A DNA stretch of 64,000 bases, taken from positions 434,001 to 498,000 of the forward strand of contig NZ_CP034413.3 of NCBI RefSeq assembly GCF_005121165.3. Direction: 5' to 3'. The stretch's first letter is position 1. Every line of letters begins with the position of its first letter. Origin of the DNA: Dysosmobacter welbionis. Lineage in GTDB: Bacteria; Bacillota; Clostridia; Oscillospirales; Oscillospiraceae. Position numbers and translations under genes: made by a program. The notes under the pieces are model-generated. The model worked only from the letters and a program-made list of their open reading frames with translations, ran no database searches and had not been told where the DNA came from. Below, one piece after another: positions 53,598-61,646 of the stretch.

Positions 53598-53670
53598 GGC
53601 AGTCCCTCCTGTCGAATGTTGTCTTTTCAGAATAGGGCGGCCAGCCGGAATTGTCAAGGGGGTGCCGCCG

Positions 53671-53699
53671 TTGACTTTCTCCCCCGGGCCGGATAAAAT
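53671..53699 (+). promoter_or_regulatory. cat promoter
   Basis: TTGACT (53671-53676), 17-bp spacer, TAAAAT (53694-53699). Transcript would start near 53706, just before the leader-peptide ribosome site. Confidence 0.75.
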
Positions 53700-53730
53700 G
53701 AAGGCAGAATCTCGGAGAGGAGGGTACTCT

Positions 53731-53760
53731 GTGAAGCGCGGACTTGACACCGCCTCCTAA
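53731..53760 (+). CDS. cat leader peptide
   Basis: Nine codons from GTG 53731: VKRGLDTAS, then TAA. GAGGAGGG 6 bp upstream. The stop codon lies in the left arm of the hairpin that hides the cat ribosome site, the arrangement of inducible cat leaders of Gram-positive plasmids. Drug-stalled ribosomes on this peptide would open the hairpin. Confidence 0.7.
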   Translation: MKRGLDTAS

Positions 53761-53784
53761 AATCAACCAATTATTTTAGGAGGC
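53752..53784 (+). promoter_or_regulatory. translational attenuator hairpin of cat
   Basis: Perfect 12-bp stem GCCTCCTAAAAT (53752-53763) / ATTTTAGGAGGC (53773-53784), 9-nt loop. The right arm contains the cat Shine-Dalgarno (TAGGAGG, 53777-53783), 5 bp before the ATG at 53789. Confidence 0.82.
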
Positions 53785-53788
53785 TTAT

Positions 53789-54451
53789 ATGAACGACAAT
53801 TTCTGCCCGTCCCACACTGTGGTGGAACTGGATACCTGGGAACGAGGCCCTGTATTCCGTCATTTTATCGACGACCTGCGCTGTGTCATGAGCCTGACGG
53901 TGGATCTGGAGATCTCCCGATTCCTGAAGCAGCTTTCGGCCAGTGGCTTCCGCTTCTACCCCGCCATGATCTGGGCGGTGTCCAACGTGCTCAACGCCCA
54001 CGCGGAGTTCCGGTACGGCTGGGACGATCAGGGGCGACTGGTCCTCTGGGACCGGATCGAGCCCTACTACGCCCACTTCCACCCGGACAGGGAGACCTTT
54101 GCGAAGCTGGTGACGCCCTTCTCTTCGGACCTGGAGACCTTCCACCGCCGCTTTCTGGAGGATCGGACACGGTACGCCGCCCTGGACCACTTCGACCTGA
54201 CGGACGTGCCGCCCAACACCTTTGATGTGTCGTGCCTGCCCTGGGTCCGGTACCGCAGCTTCGACATGCACATCTTCGACAGCGGCACCTATCTGGCCCC
54301 GGTGGTCACCTGGGGAAAATATGAACGGGAGGGAGACCGGACGATCCTGCCCGTCTCCCTGAATATCCACCACGCCGTGGCGGACGGATTCCATCTGTCC
54401 CGGTTTTTCCTGGAGCTACAGGAGCTGCTGGACGCACCTGAAATAAGCTAA
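53789..54451 (+). CDS. type A chloramphenicol O-acetyltransferase
   Basis: 220 residues. CatA fold: FRHFIDDLRCVMSLTVDLEI, FYPAMIWAVSNVLNAHAEFR, FDVSCLPWVRYRSFDMHIFD, SGTYLAPVVTWGKYEREGDR, catalytic IHHAVADGFHLSRFFLELQE with His195 and Asp199. The HHxxxDG motif is intact, and numbering of the catalytic His matches classical CAT. Transfers acetyl from acetyl-CoA to chloramphenicol. The attenuator upstream supports real drug-inducible resistance. Codon use is like the neighbours, so if acquired it is old. Confidence 0.85.
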   Translation: MNDNFCPSHTVVELDTWERGPVFRHFIDDLRCVMSLTVDLEISRFLKQLSASGFRFYPAMIWAVSNVLNAHAEFRYGWDDQGRLVLWDRIEPYYAHFHPDRETFAKLVTPFSSDLETFHRRFLEDRTRYAALDHFDLTDVPPNTFDVSCLPWVRYRSFDMHIFDSGTYLAPVVTWGKYEREGDRTILPVSLNIHHAVADGFHLSRFFLELQELLDAPEIS

Positions 54452-54456
54452 AACAG

Positions 54457-54490
54457 ACACCGGGCGGCCCGCTTTCGGGCCGCCCGGTGT
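54457..54490 (+). terminator. terminator of cat
   Basis: A 15-bp stem ACACCGGGCGGCCCG / CGGGCCGCCCGGTGT with CTTT loop, then AATAATTTTT. Confidence 0.85.
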
Positions 54491-54503
54491 AATAATTTTT
54501 CAA

Positions 54504-54725
54504 TTACTTCCAGATACTCTTCCGGATGACTCGGTACAGGAGAATCATAGCTGCCAAAATTCCGAGCCAAATTGCTCCGTTAACGGCGAGTGCAAACTCC
54601 AGCGGCCAACCAGTCCGGGAATTGGCAGTAATGGTATAAATGACATCTTTTACCGCCAGATAGAGCCAAAGTAGTCCACCGCAGGCCCAGAGAAGATCAA
54701 AGACGTGCTTTTTCAAACTCTTCAT
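54504..54725 (-). CDS. small two-helix membrane protein
   Basis: 73 residues with two hydrophobic segments (LLWACGGLLWLYLAVKDV, NGAIWLGILAAMILLYRVI) and a basic N-terminus. No family recognised. Follows the ABM-domain gene by 15 bp on the minus strand, so possibly co-transcribed. Confidence 0.55.
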   Translation of the reverse strand: MKSLKKHVFDLLWACGGLLWLYLAVKDVIYTITANSRTGWPLEFALAVNGAIWLGILAAMILLYRVIRKSIWK

Positions 54726-54740
54726 CCGCTCCCAGGCCGT

Positions 54741-55025
54741 TTAATCGTTGAACTTGTCGATTTGGACGCTGTCGCAGTACTGGGCTTTCAGCTCCTGAAG
54801 ACGGCCGAAGATCTCCGTCTGGCAGTGGGCCTGCTGGAGCTCCGGCGTGGTCCAGCTCTCCACCAGCAGCAGGTCGTCCGGTGCCTCCGCCGCCAGGAAG
54901 TAGTCGTACTTCAGGTTCCCCTCCTCTTTCAGGGAGTTGGCCCGGATGCCCAAATCACAGAGGGCCTGATAAAAGGCCTCCCTTTGGCCGGACTTGCAGT
55001 GATAGGTGACGTTCCAAGTTAACAT
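54741..55025 (-). CDS. ABM-type (quinol monooxygenase-like) protein
   Basis: 94 residues. Dimeric ferredoxin-like ABM fold: TWNVTYHCKSGQREAFYQAL, YDYFLAAEAPDDLLLVESWT, TPELQQAHCQTEIFGRLQEL. These small proteins include YgiN-type quinol monooxygenases; exact substrate unknown. Confidence 0.7.
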   Translation of the reverse strand: MLTWNVTYHCKSGQREAFYQALCDLGIRANSLKEEGNLKYDYFLAAEAPDDLLLVESWTTPELQQAHCQTEIFGRLQELKAQYCDSVQIDKFND

Positions 55026-55049
55026 AAGATATCCCCTTCCATTTTATGG

Positions 55050-55973
55050 TCAAATTTCTTCACTTGCGCACTCTGTTTCCGTCAAAAGCTCCGGCGCCAG
55101 CCGGGCCATGTCCGCCGGGATGGGCGCCGTCAGGGACAGATGCTCTCCCGTCACCGGATGGTCCAGATCCAGAGCGTAGGCGTGGAGGGCCGGCCGAGGG
55201 ATCAGGTCCGGGTCCTCTTCCCCGTACAGCCAGTCCCCTGCCAGGGGGCAGCCGATGGAGGCCATGTGCACCCGGAGCTGATGGGTCCGCCCTGTCTCCG
55301 GCCGCAGCCGCAGGAGGGACAGGCCGTTCGACCTCCCCAGCACCTCATAATGGGTGACGGCCCGGGCACCGTCAGGCCGGACGCACCGGCCCACCACAGA
55401 ATTCGGGTCCCGGCCGATGGGGGCGTCGATGGTGCCGGATTTCGGATCCGGACAGCCGATGCACACCGCCCGGTACTCCCGGCAAAACCTCTCCGTGTGG
55501 AGCGCGTACCGGAGCCGGTCGTGGATGTAGCCGCTCTTGGCTACCACCATCAGTCCGGTGGTGCCCTTGTCCAGCCGGTTCACCGGGTGGAACACGAAGT
55601 CCGCGCCCCGCTGCCAGGCCAGGGCTCCGGCCACGGTGGGCGTGTCCGGCAGGAAATTGGAGGCGTGGGCCGTCATACCGGCAGGCTTGTTCACCACCAG
55701 CAGATGGCCATCCTCCCAGACGATGGGCAGGGGCCAGGGCCCCGGCGTGGGGCGCACCCGGGGCGGACGGTGGTCGCTAGTCTCCACCTCCAGCACGTCA
55801 CCGGTGTGAAGGATATCCACTGTACGGGCATGGATGCCGTTAACCCGGATGCCGTTCTCCGTCCGGGTCAGCCGGGATATGGCGTGGGAGGAGACATGGA
55901 GCGCAGCCTTCAGGATATGCCGGACCGTGGCGCCGTCCTGTTCCGGCGGCAGGGTATATGAAATCGTCTCCAT
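55050..55973 (-). CDS. RluA-family rRNA pseudouridine synthase
   Basis: 307 residues from ATG 55973. S4-like N-terminal domain (VRHILKAALHVSSHAISRLT), catalytic NRLDKGTTGLMVVAKSG (Asp near 147), and RLRPETGRTHQLRVHMASIG. Isomerises uridine in 23S or tRNA. Start overlaps the stop of the small membrane protein upstream (TGATG). Confidence 0.85.
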   Translation of the reverse strand: METISYTLPPEQDGATVRHILKAALHVSSHAISRLTRTENGIRVNGIHARTVDILHTGDVLEVETSDHRPPRVRPTPGPWPLPIVWEDGHLLVVNKPAGMTAHASNFLPDTPTVAGALAWQRGADFVFHPVNRLDKGTTGLMVVAKSGYIHDRLRYALHTERFCREYRAVCIGCPDPKSGTIDAPIGRDPNSVVGRCVRPDGARAVTHYEVLGRSNGLSLLRLRPETGRTHQLRVHMASIGCPLAGDWLYGEEDPDLIPRPALHAYALDLDHPVTGEHLSLTAPIPADMARLAPELLTETECASEEI

Positions 55974-56237
55974 CAGACACCTCTCCTTCGGCGCAGCAGA
56001 AAAATCCCAAGCGGCAGACAGGCGGCGTCCAAGGCGGAGAACACACCCCACAGACCGCTCCAGTACCAGGCCGCCGTGTCGAACATGGCCACCAGCAGCC
56101 GATGCCAGAAAAGCAGCTCCGCCGCGATGGCGAGGAGGTCGAACAGCACGTATCCACCGCCCAGCAGGTAGGCCCCCGCCCCCGGTGCAGGCAGAACAGA
56201 AGGAACGACAGGGCTCAAAAGGCCGGAACTCCTGCAT
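55973..56237 (-). CDS. small membrane protein, probably frameshifted
   Basis: From ATG 56237 (GAGG upstream) the protein starts MQEFRPFEPCRSFCSACT. The frame then needs a one-base shift at the C-runs 56173-56183 to read GGGYVLFDLLAIAAELLFWH, MFDTAAWYWSGLWGVFSALD and LPLGIFLLRRRRGV, which has three hydrophobic segments and ends overlapping rluA. TTG 56242 would start the second frame alone. Family unknown. Confidence 0.45.
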
Positions 56238-56358
56238 GGCAAAACCTCATTTCTCTGTTATTGTACTCTGACGCCACTCTGTTTGCAAGGGTTTTGGCTC
56301 TGGTAAAACGCCATCCTTCATGGTACAATAGGAGCAGTTTTTTTCAGGAGGAACTCCC

Positions 56359-58140
56359 ATGCTCTTATCCGCAGAACATCTCTCCATCAACTTCGGCAGC
56401 CGCCAGCTGCTGGATGATGTGAATTTCTATCTCAACGAGGGGGACAAGGTGGGCGTTATCGGCATCAACGGCACCGGCAAGTCCACCTTTTTGAAGGTTC
56501 TCTCCGGCGTCACGGAGCCGGACGGCGGCACCATCTCCCGGAACCCCAACGTCCAGGTCAGTCTGCTGCCTCAGAACCCGGCAATGGAGGAATCCGCCAC
56601 GGTGCTGGAGCAGGTCTTCCTCCACTTCCCCGCCGAGTTCCGGGAGCTGAATGAGTATGAGGCCAAGGCCATGCTGAACCGGCTGGGGATCACAGACTTT
56701 GCCCAGAAGGTGGGGACGCTCTCCGGCGGCCAGCGGAAGCGGGTGGCCCTGGCGGCGGCCCTGATCCACCCGGCGGACGTGCTGATTCTGGACGAGCCCA
56801 CCAACCACTTGGACAGCGAGATGGTAGCCTGGCTGGAGGACTGGCTCCGCCGGTTCAAGGGCGGCCTGGTCATGGTGACCCATGACCGGTACTTCCTGGA
56901 GCGGGTGGTGAACCACATCACGGAGCTCTCCCAGGGGAAGCTGTACCACTATGAGGCCAACTACTCCAAGTACCTGGAGCTGCGGGAGCAGCGGGCAGAG
57001 ATGGTGGAGGCCAGTGAGCGCAAGCGCCAGTCTATCCTCCGGGTGGAGCGGGAGTGGATCATGCGGGGCTGCAAGGCCCGGACCACCAAGTCCAAAGAGC
57101 GGATCCAGCGGTACGAGGCCCTGCTGAACCAGGAGGCACCGGAAACGGACGAGGCCGTGCAGATGGCGGCGGCCTCCAGCCGCCTGGGGAAGAAGATCAT
57201 CGAGCTGCGGGATGTGTCCAAGGCCTTTGACGGCCGTCCCATCGTCAGCCGCTTCTCCTACAACCTGCTGCGCGGTGACCGCATCGGCATCGTGGGCCGC
57301 AACGGCGCCGGGAAGTCCACCCTGCTCCACCTGATGGCAGGCGAACTGGCACCGGACAGCGGCACGGTGGAGGTGGGCGCCACCGTGAAGATCGGCCACT
57401 TCTCCCAGGAGGGACGAGAGCTGGACCTGAACCAGCGGGTCTACGACTTTATCCACGACATCGCCGATGAGGTCAGGACCGATGAGGGCACCTTCTCCGC
57501 CAACCAGATGATGGAGCGGTTCCTCTTCCCCGGTGATCTTCAGTCTGTGCCCATCGGGCGGCTCTCCGGCGGGGAGCGGCGGCGGCTGTATCTGCTGTCC
57601 GTGCTGATGGAAGCCCCCAACGTGCTGCTGTTGGACGAGCCCACCAACGACCTGGACGTGACCACCCTCTCCATTTTGGAGGATTATCTCCTGGGCTTCC
57701 CCGGCCCCATTCTGGCGGTATCCCATGACCGGTTCTTCCTGGACAAGCTGGCGGAGTCCATTTTCGAGGTCCGGGGAGACGGGGAGATCCACCGGTTCAC
57801 CGGCAACTGGACGGACTGGCAGGCCAAGCGCCGGGCGGAAGAGGCCCCCTCTCCCAAGGCGGAAAAGCCCAAGCCCGCGGCAGAGCGTCCCCGGGAACGG
57901 AAACTGAAATTCACCTTCAAGGAGCAGCGGGAATTTGAGACCATCGACGCGGACCTGGCGGAGCTGGAGGCTCAGATCACCGCCTGCCAGACGGAGCAGG
58001 AGAGCTGCGGCAGCGACTATGTGAAGCTCCAGGAGCTCCAGGCCCGTCAGGCGGAGCTGGAGGCCGCTCTGGAGGAAAAGACGGAGCGGTGGGTATATCT
58101 GAATGAGCTGAAAGAACAGATCGACGCGCAGAATGGGTGA
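56359..58140 (+). CDS. ABC-F ATPase (Uup-like)
   Basis: 593 residues. Two ABC domains: Walker A GINGTGKSTFLK and GRNGAGKSTLLH; signatures TLSGGQRKRVALAAAL and RLSGGERRRLYLLSVL; Walker B LILDEPTNHLD and LLLDEPTNDLD. The inter-domain linker is helical and basic (RVEREWIMRGCKARTTKSKE), and a C-terminal coiled coil (ELEAQITACQTEQESCGSDY, ELQARQAELEAALEEKTERW) points to the Uup subgroup. No membrane domain. ABC-F proteins act on ribosomes; antibiotic protection is possible but the closest layout is housekeeping Uup. Confidence 0.88.
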   Translation: MLLSAEHLSINFGSRQLLDDVNFYLNEGDKVGVIGINGTGKSTFLKVLSGVTEPDGGTISRNPNVQVSLLPQNPAMEESATVLEQVFLHFPAEFRELNEYEAKAMLNRLGITDFAQKVGTLSGGQRKRVALAAALIHPADVLILDEPTNHLDSEMVAWLEDWLRRFKGGLVMVTHDRYFLERVVNHITELSQGKLYHYEANYSKYLELREQRAEMVEASERKRQSILRVEREWIMRGCKARTTKSKERIQRYEALLNQEAPETDEAVQMAAASSRLGKKIIELRDVSKAFDGRPIVSRFSYNLLRGDRIGIVGRNGAGKSTLLHLMAGELAPDSGTVEVGATVKIGHFSQEGRELDLNQRVYDFIHDIADEVRTDEGTFSANQMMERFLFPGDLQSVPIGRLSGGERRRLYLLSVLMEAPNVLLLDEPTNDLDVTTLSILEDYLLGFPGPILAVSHDRFFLDKLAESIFEVRGDGEIHRFTGNWTDWQAKRRAEEAPSPKAEKPKPAAERPRERKLKFTFKEQREFETIDADLAELEAQITACQTEQESCGSDYVKLQELQARQAELEAALEEKTERWVYLNELKEQIDAQNG

Positions 58141-58149
58141 GGGGCCTTT

Positions 58150-58900
58150 CATCAGGAATCGGCGTTCTGCACCGTACGTACAAGTATTCTGTCAAGGGGC
58201 GGTATCTCGGCGGAATAGCACTTTACGCCTTGTGTTATGAATATCAAAATCGCGGAGGCCCTTCCAGGCGTTGGACCTGGAAAAAGAGGGGCATTGCCTG
58301 TGGGCAAGACGATGTCCATACTCTCTGCGAAGCATTGGAGATACCACGCGGCACACTCTGCAATCACATTCTTCGCAACAAACGAGCGAATGCCCAGTTT
58401 GAGAAACGCAGGGAGGAATACCGCCTTCTGATCTGTGAGGTCTTTGCTGAATATCGGCAGGTACTTGGCGCTGAAAAGATTTGGATGATTCTCGCACGGC
58501 GCGGGCATCAGGTCGGCGCCAAATTTGGCGCTGACCTGATGCGGGAGATGGGGTTATCCAGAGTTTGAAACTGCGAGAACCGGAGGAGAAGAAAATACCC
58601 TCCGTCAGCAATTTTCAGCAGACAAGCAATCAAATCCGGGCCAGTGATGTGGCCTGTTTTAAGTATAGAGAATCGATATCTTTATATCTGCGTGATCTTG
58701 GAGCTATTTTCCCGTAAAGTGATCGCGCACAAAGTTTCCCGAAAAACAGCACGCAGCTCATTACGGCTACATTACAAAATGGCGTATGAGTTGCGTAAGC
58801 CAGAGACAGGATTCATTTTTCACAGTGACTGCGGATTTTGTTTGACTTTGCAAAAGGCCGATGGATTTCCGTAAGGAGCTGATGGCCGTGAGACACAGAG
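58150..58900 (+). mobile_element. IS3-family transposase remnant
   Basis: Pieces of an IS3 OrfB in several frames: LCEALEIPRGTLCNHILRNK RANAQFEKRREEYRLL, EYRQVLGAEKIWMILARRG, then a separate frame with LYICVILELFSRKVIAHKVS and RKPETGFIFHSDCG (part of the DDE core). Stops and frameshifts break it, and the DDE Glu region is missing, so it is inactive. Confidence 0.7.
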
Positions 58901-59027
58901 GTTCAGACTTAGAAAATCAGACTGCTTGCAGCCAGAATTTGAACTGTTCCCATTTTTATGTCACATTTTACTTTCGAATACCTTTCCTCAAAAAAGCTTG
59001 TGCTGCAAGGATTTCGCACATAAAACA

Positions 59028-59077
59028 GCCCTACCTAATCTGATAAGTCCTACAAACTTGTTCAGATTGGGTAGGGT
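59028..59077 (-). terminator. terminator of Mn-catalase gene
   Basis: Stem GCCCTACCTAATCTGA / TCAGATTGGGTAGGGT with one mismatch, loop about 18 nt, T-rich on the minus strand. 17 bp after the catalase stop. Confidence 0.7.
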
Positions 59078-59093
59078 CGTTTCTCTTATTCTA

Positions 59094-59756
59094 TCAATCG
59101 AACTTAGGTGCGGAAACCTCGTTTCCAGCAAAGGTATTGGGGCCGGGATTGGAGAGGGAGAAATACATTTTCGCCGCCTTGGTCGTACCAAAATCCCGGT
59201 TGGAGCCACTGTCCTGCACCTCGTTGAAGGCATCCCGGAACATCTGGTTGTGAGCCTCCTCCCGGTTGAGCAGGAAGTCGATGGTTTCACGGACCTTCTT
59301 GTCGTCGATCTGGCGGTACAGGTATTCATAGACCACCTTGGCCCGCTGCTCAGAAGCGATGTTGCTGAGCAGGTCCGCACACAGATCGCCGGTCACGGTC
59401 ACATAATCGCCGGTCCAGGAATAGCCGGAGGCATTGATTAAGCCGGGGTTCAGGCCCAAGATCACATGGCTCTGGATCTCGCCCGCCTTGACCTGATCTG
59501 CATCTACATCGTGGCCGTTGAGCAGATTAATGGTCTGGGCCACCATTTCCATGTGTCCCAGTTCCTCTGCTGCGATATCCAGAAACAGGTCCTTGATCTT
59601 CTGGTCCTTGATGCGGAAGCTCTGGGACAGATACTGCATAGCCGCTTTCAGCTCACCGTTGCCGCCTCCCAGCTGCTCCTGCAGCAATGCTGCATACTGG
59701 GGATTCGGCCGCTCCACGGCCACCGGATGGAATAACTGCTTTTCATGCTTAAACAT
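59094..59756 (-). CDS. manganese catalase (CotJC-like)
   Basis: 220 residues. Four-helix di-manganese fold: NGELKAAMQYLSQSF, DIAAEELGHMEMVAQTINLL, SEQRAKVVYEYLYRQIDDKK, NREEAHNQMFRDAFNEV, with the expected Glu/His metal ligands (EELGHME, EEAHNQ). Breaks down hydrogen peroxide; CotJC-type members are spore-coat proteins in Clostridia. Short form, as CotJC. Confidence 0.88.
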   Translation of the reverse strand: MFKHEKQLFHPVAVERPNPQYAALLQEQLGGGNGELKAAMQYLSQSFRIKDQKIKDLFLDIAAEELGHMEMVAQTINLLNGHDVDADQVKAGEIQSHVILGLNPGLINASGYSWTGDYVTVTGDLCADLLSNIASEQRAKVVYEYLYRQIDDKKVRETIDFLLNREEAHNQMFRDAFNEVQDSGSNRDFGTTKAAKMYFSLSNPGPNTFAGNEVSAPKFD

Positions 59757-60517
59757 ATCTACCGCTCCTTTTTCGTGGTAATTCTTAGTTTGCTTGATAT
59801 GCTCCGAAATATACCGGCAGAAAGCGGCTCAGGAGATGCTAGGCCGAATCAAGGAATAGGGCCATCAGTCGCGGAACTGCAGCTAGAGCAAACAATTTTA
59901 CCGCGTACATTTACAAAGCAATCGATAAAACCGAGCGGTGAATCATTTTATCGCTGTTCAAAATGGGAAGCAATGATTAATAATCGGCAGCAGAAATCGG
60001 TGATAAACACAAAGATGAAAAAATGGGAATCTCTACCTCAGGGACCATGCTAAAACCGGAGCTTCCGCCATTGTTGAGATATCGGTCAAAAACCTTTCCT
60101 GAGCGACGGAAAAGGTAAGATCTGTCGGATCATTCGCTGTGCCTATGCTTGTCCACAGTTCAGCAAACTGCTTCAGGAATACGAAGCAGGCGGCAAAGAT
60201 GCTGTGGATGATAAAATCATCCACACGCTTCGCAAAAGATTCCCCACAGCTAAAATCATGCCCGACCTCCTTGTAGAAGCCCAACACAGTACGGTCCGGA
60301 TCTTTGAAGTTATGAAGGCAATCACGGAAAAGAAGGATAAGCCGTGAATGCAATCGCAGAATTTCTAAGAGAGGAAAGAGTAACCTTTTCCGTAATACCA
60401 CAGCCAGATGCCTTTGCGTGAAGGTGTTGACATGGGCAAACGGGAATGTGAAATGCTGCGCAGTGCGCTGGCCTCTACCCGTTATGAATACCCCCGCCCA
60501 AACTGAACAGATATCTG
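59757..60517. other. gene-poor region with degenerate coding traces
   Basis: No intact gene. On the plus strand, 60165-60346 encodes a non-random peptide (LLQEYEAGGKDAVDDKIIHT ... KAITEKKDKP) preceded by no clear start; it looks like a broken gene piece. Its right end enters the inverted repeat at 60486-60545. Confidence 0.4.
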
Positions 60518-60545
60518 TCACCGTTCAGTTTGGGTGGGGGTATTC
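60486..60545. repeat. 23-bp inverted repeat
   Basis: GAATACCCCCGCCCAAACTGAA.. and its complement (60486-60508 / 60523-60545), one G-T pair only, 14-nt spacer. It sits at the boundary of the IS66 remnant and may be an old element end or terminator. Confidence 0.55.
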
Positions 60546-61385
60546 AAGGAGCGCCGGGTATGGGCGGCCGCCTTTGTCCGCTTATCTCTCCGCTTGGACA
60601 GCCATGCCTCTGTCTCATCAAACATGCGTCTCAACCGGTTCATCAGTTCCTCTCCCAGCCGCTCCGAGAACGCCCCACAGAGTTTCTTCCTGCTCAGATG
60701 TGCCTGTTCCAGAAGCCAGTCCAGTTTCTGGTTCAACTCGTCTCTTTCCGCTTTCAGACACTCATATTCCGCCCGTGAAATGGTTACCATCTCCAGGGGT
60801 GCTTGTCCCGTGATTTCTTCCGTTTTTCATGGGTGAATTATGCTATATTGGGGCCAAAGCGTTCAAAACCTCCAGTGCTTTCAGCCGTTTCCTACCCCAA
60901 TTATATGTAGGCCACTCCCCGGGCGGCGAACCTTTGACCGCTCCATTTTCAACCCCTCCATCAGCCAGCGGTATCGCTGCGGCGTCAACCGCCGTACCTC
61001 CTTTTCGTTTTGCGGCCGTTGGTATGCGCCTGTTCCAGCCGCTTATAGCTTATACAGCAGGATGCATCCATCCCGGTCCCTGCAGAACTCCCTGATGCAG
61101 TCCAGCCGTCTGCCGCAGAGCAGAAACAGCGTATTGGTGAACGGGTCCGGTTTAAACCGTTGCTGCACCATGGCCGCCACCCCATCGATTCCTTTCCGCA
61201 GATCCGTATAGCTGCAGGCGAGATATATACCTTGTCTGCTCTGGTGAAGTTACGCAGCATGATTTCAGTACCTGGCAAATCGTCCACACTGCAGCCGTGT
61301 CCGCACCTGAATAGATGCCTGCTTTCCCTTTTCCGTTCCGGATGCTTGCAACCACTCCACCCCCTCTCTCCCGCTCAGGCAGCAA
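60518..61385 (-). mobile_element. IS66-family remnant (tnpA-tnpB-tnpC pieces)
   Basis: Minus strand. 60518-60790 encodes the TnpC N-terminus (MVTISRAEYECLKAERDELN ... LDWLLEQAHLSRKKLCGAFS). 60985-61257 has a frame-broken TnpB (MLRNFTRADKVYIS, then GRRLDCIREFCRDRDGCILL in other frames). Between 61258 and 61385 is a likely TnpA trace. The order A-B-C is that of IS66, but no complete ORF remains. Confidence 0.65.
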
Positions 61386-61561
61386 TGGGAGTTCTACTTC
61401 GCCTTATCCGTCCCTACCTTTGACAGTTACATCACCTATACCGTGATGTACGATGCGGAGGGAAATGATCTGTCCACCATGGCAGGCATCTGGACGTCGG
61501 CATCATTGATACGAGGGCTCTGCGGCCCGAACTGACACGCGGCGATACCCAGTCCATGCCC

Positions 61562-61607
61562 AAAAAGGGGAACGGGCCAACCTTGCGGATGGCCCGTTCC
61601 CCTTTTT
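61562..61607. terminator. bidirectional intrinsic terminator
   Basis: A 17-bp stem AAAAAGGGGAACGGGCC / GGCCCGTTCCCCTTTTT, 12-nt loop, downstream of the lipoprotein gene ending at 61647. Confidence 0.85.
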
Positions 61608-61646
61608 CAGGAAATTTGGAGGAAAAGAAGTATATCTATATGAATT

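Noticed and set aside
56365-58152. Minus-strand open frame antisense to the ABC-F gene
   Set aside because: Complement of an ABC-F gene with intact motifs; composition Gly/His/Gln/Val-rich and no recognisable domain.
58137-58568. Intact 143-residue protein downstream of ABC-F
   Set aside because: The frame matches only the beginning of an IS3 transposase and is cut off before the catalytic core, so it is a remnant.
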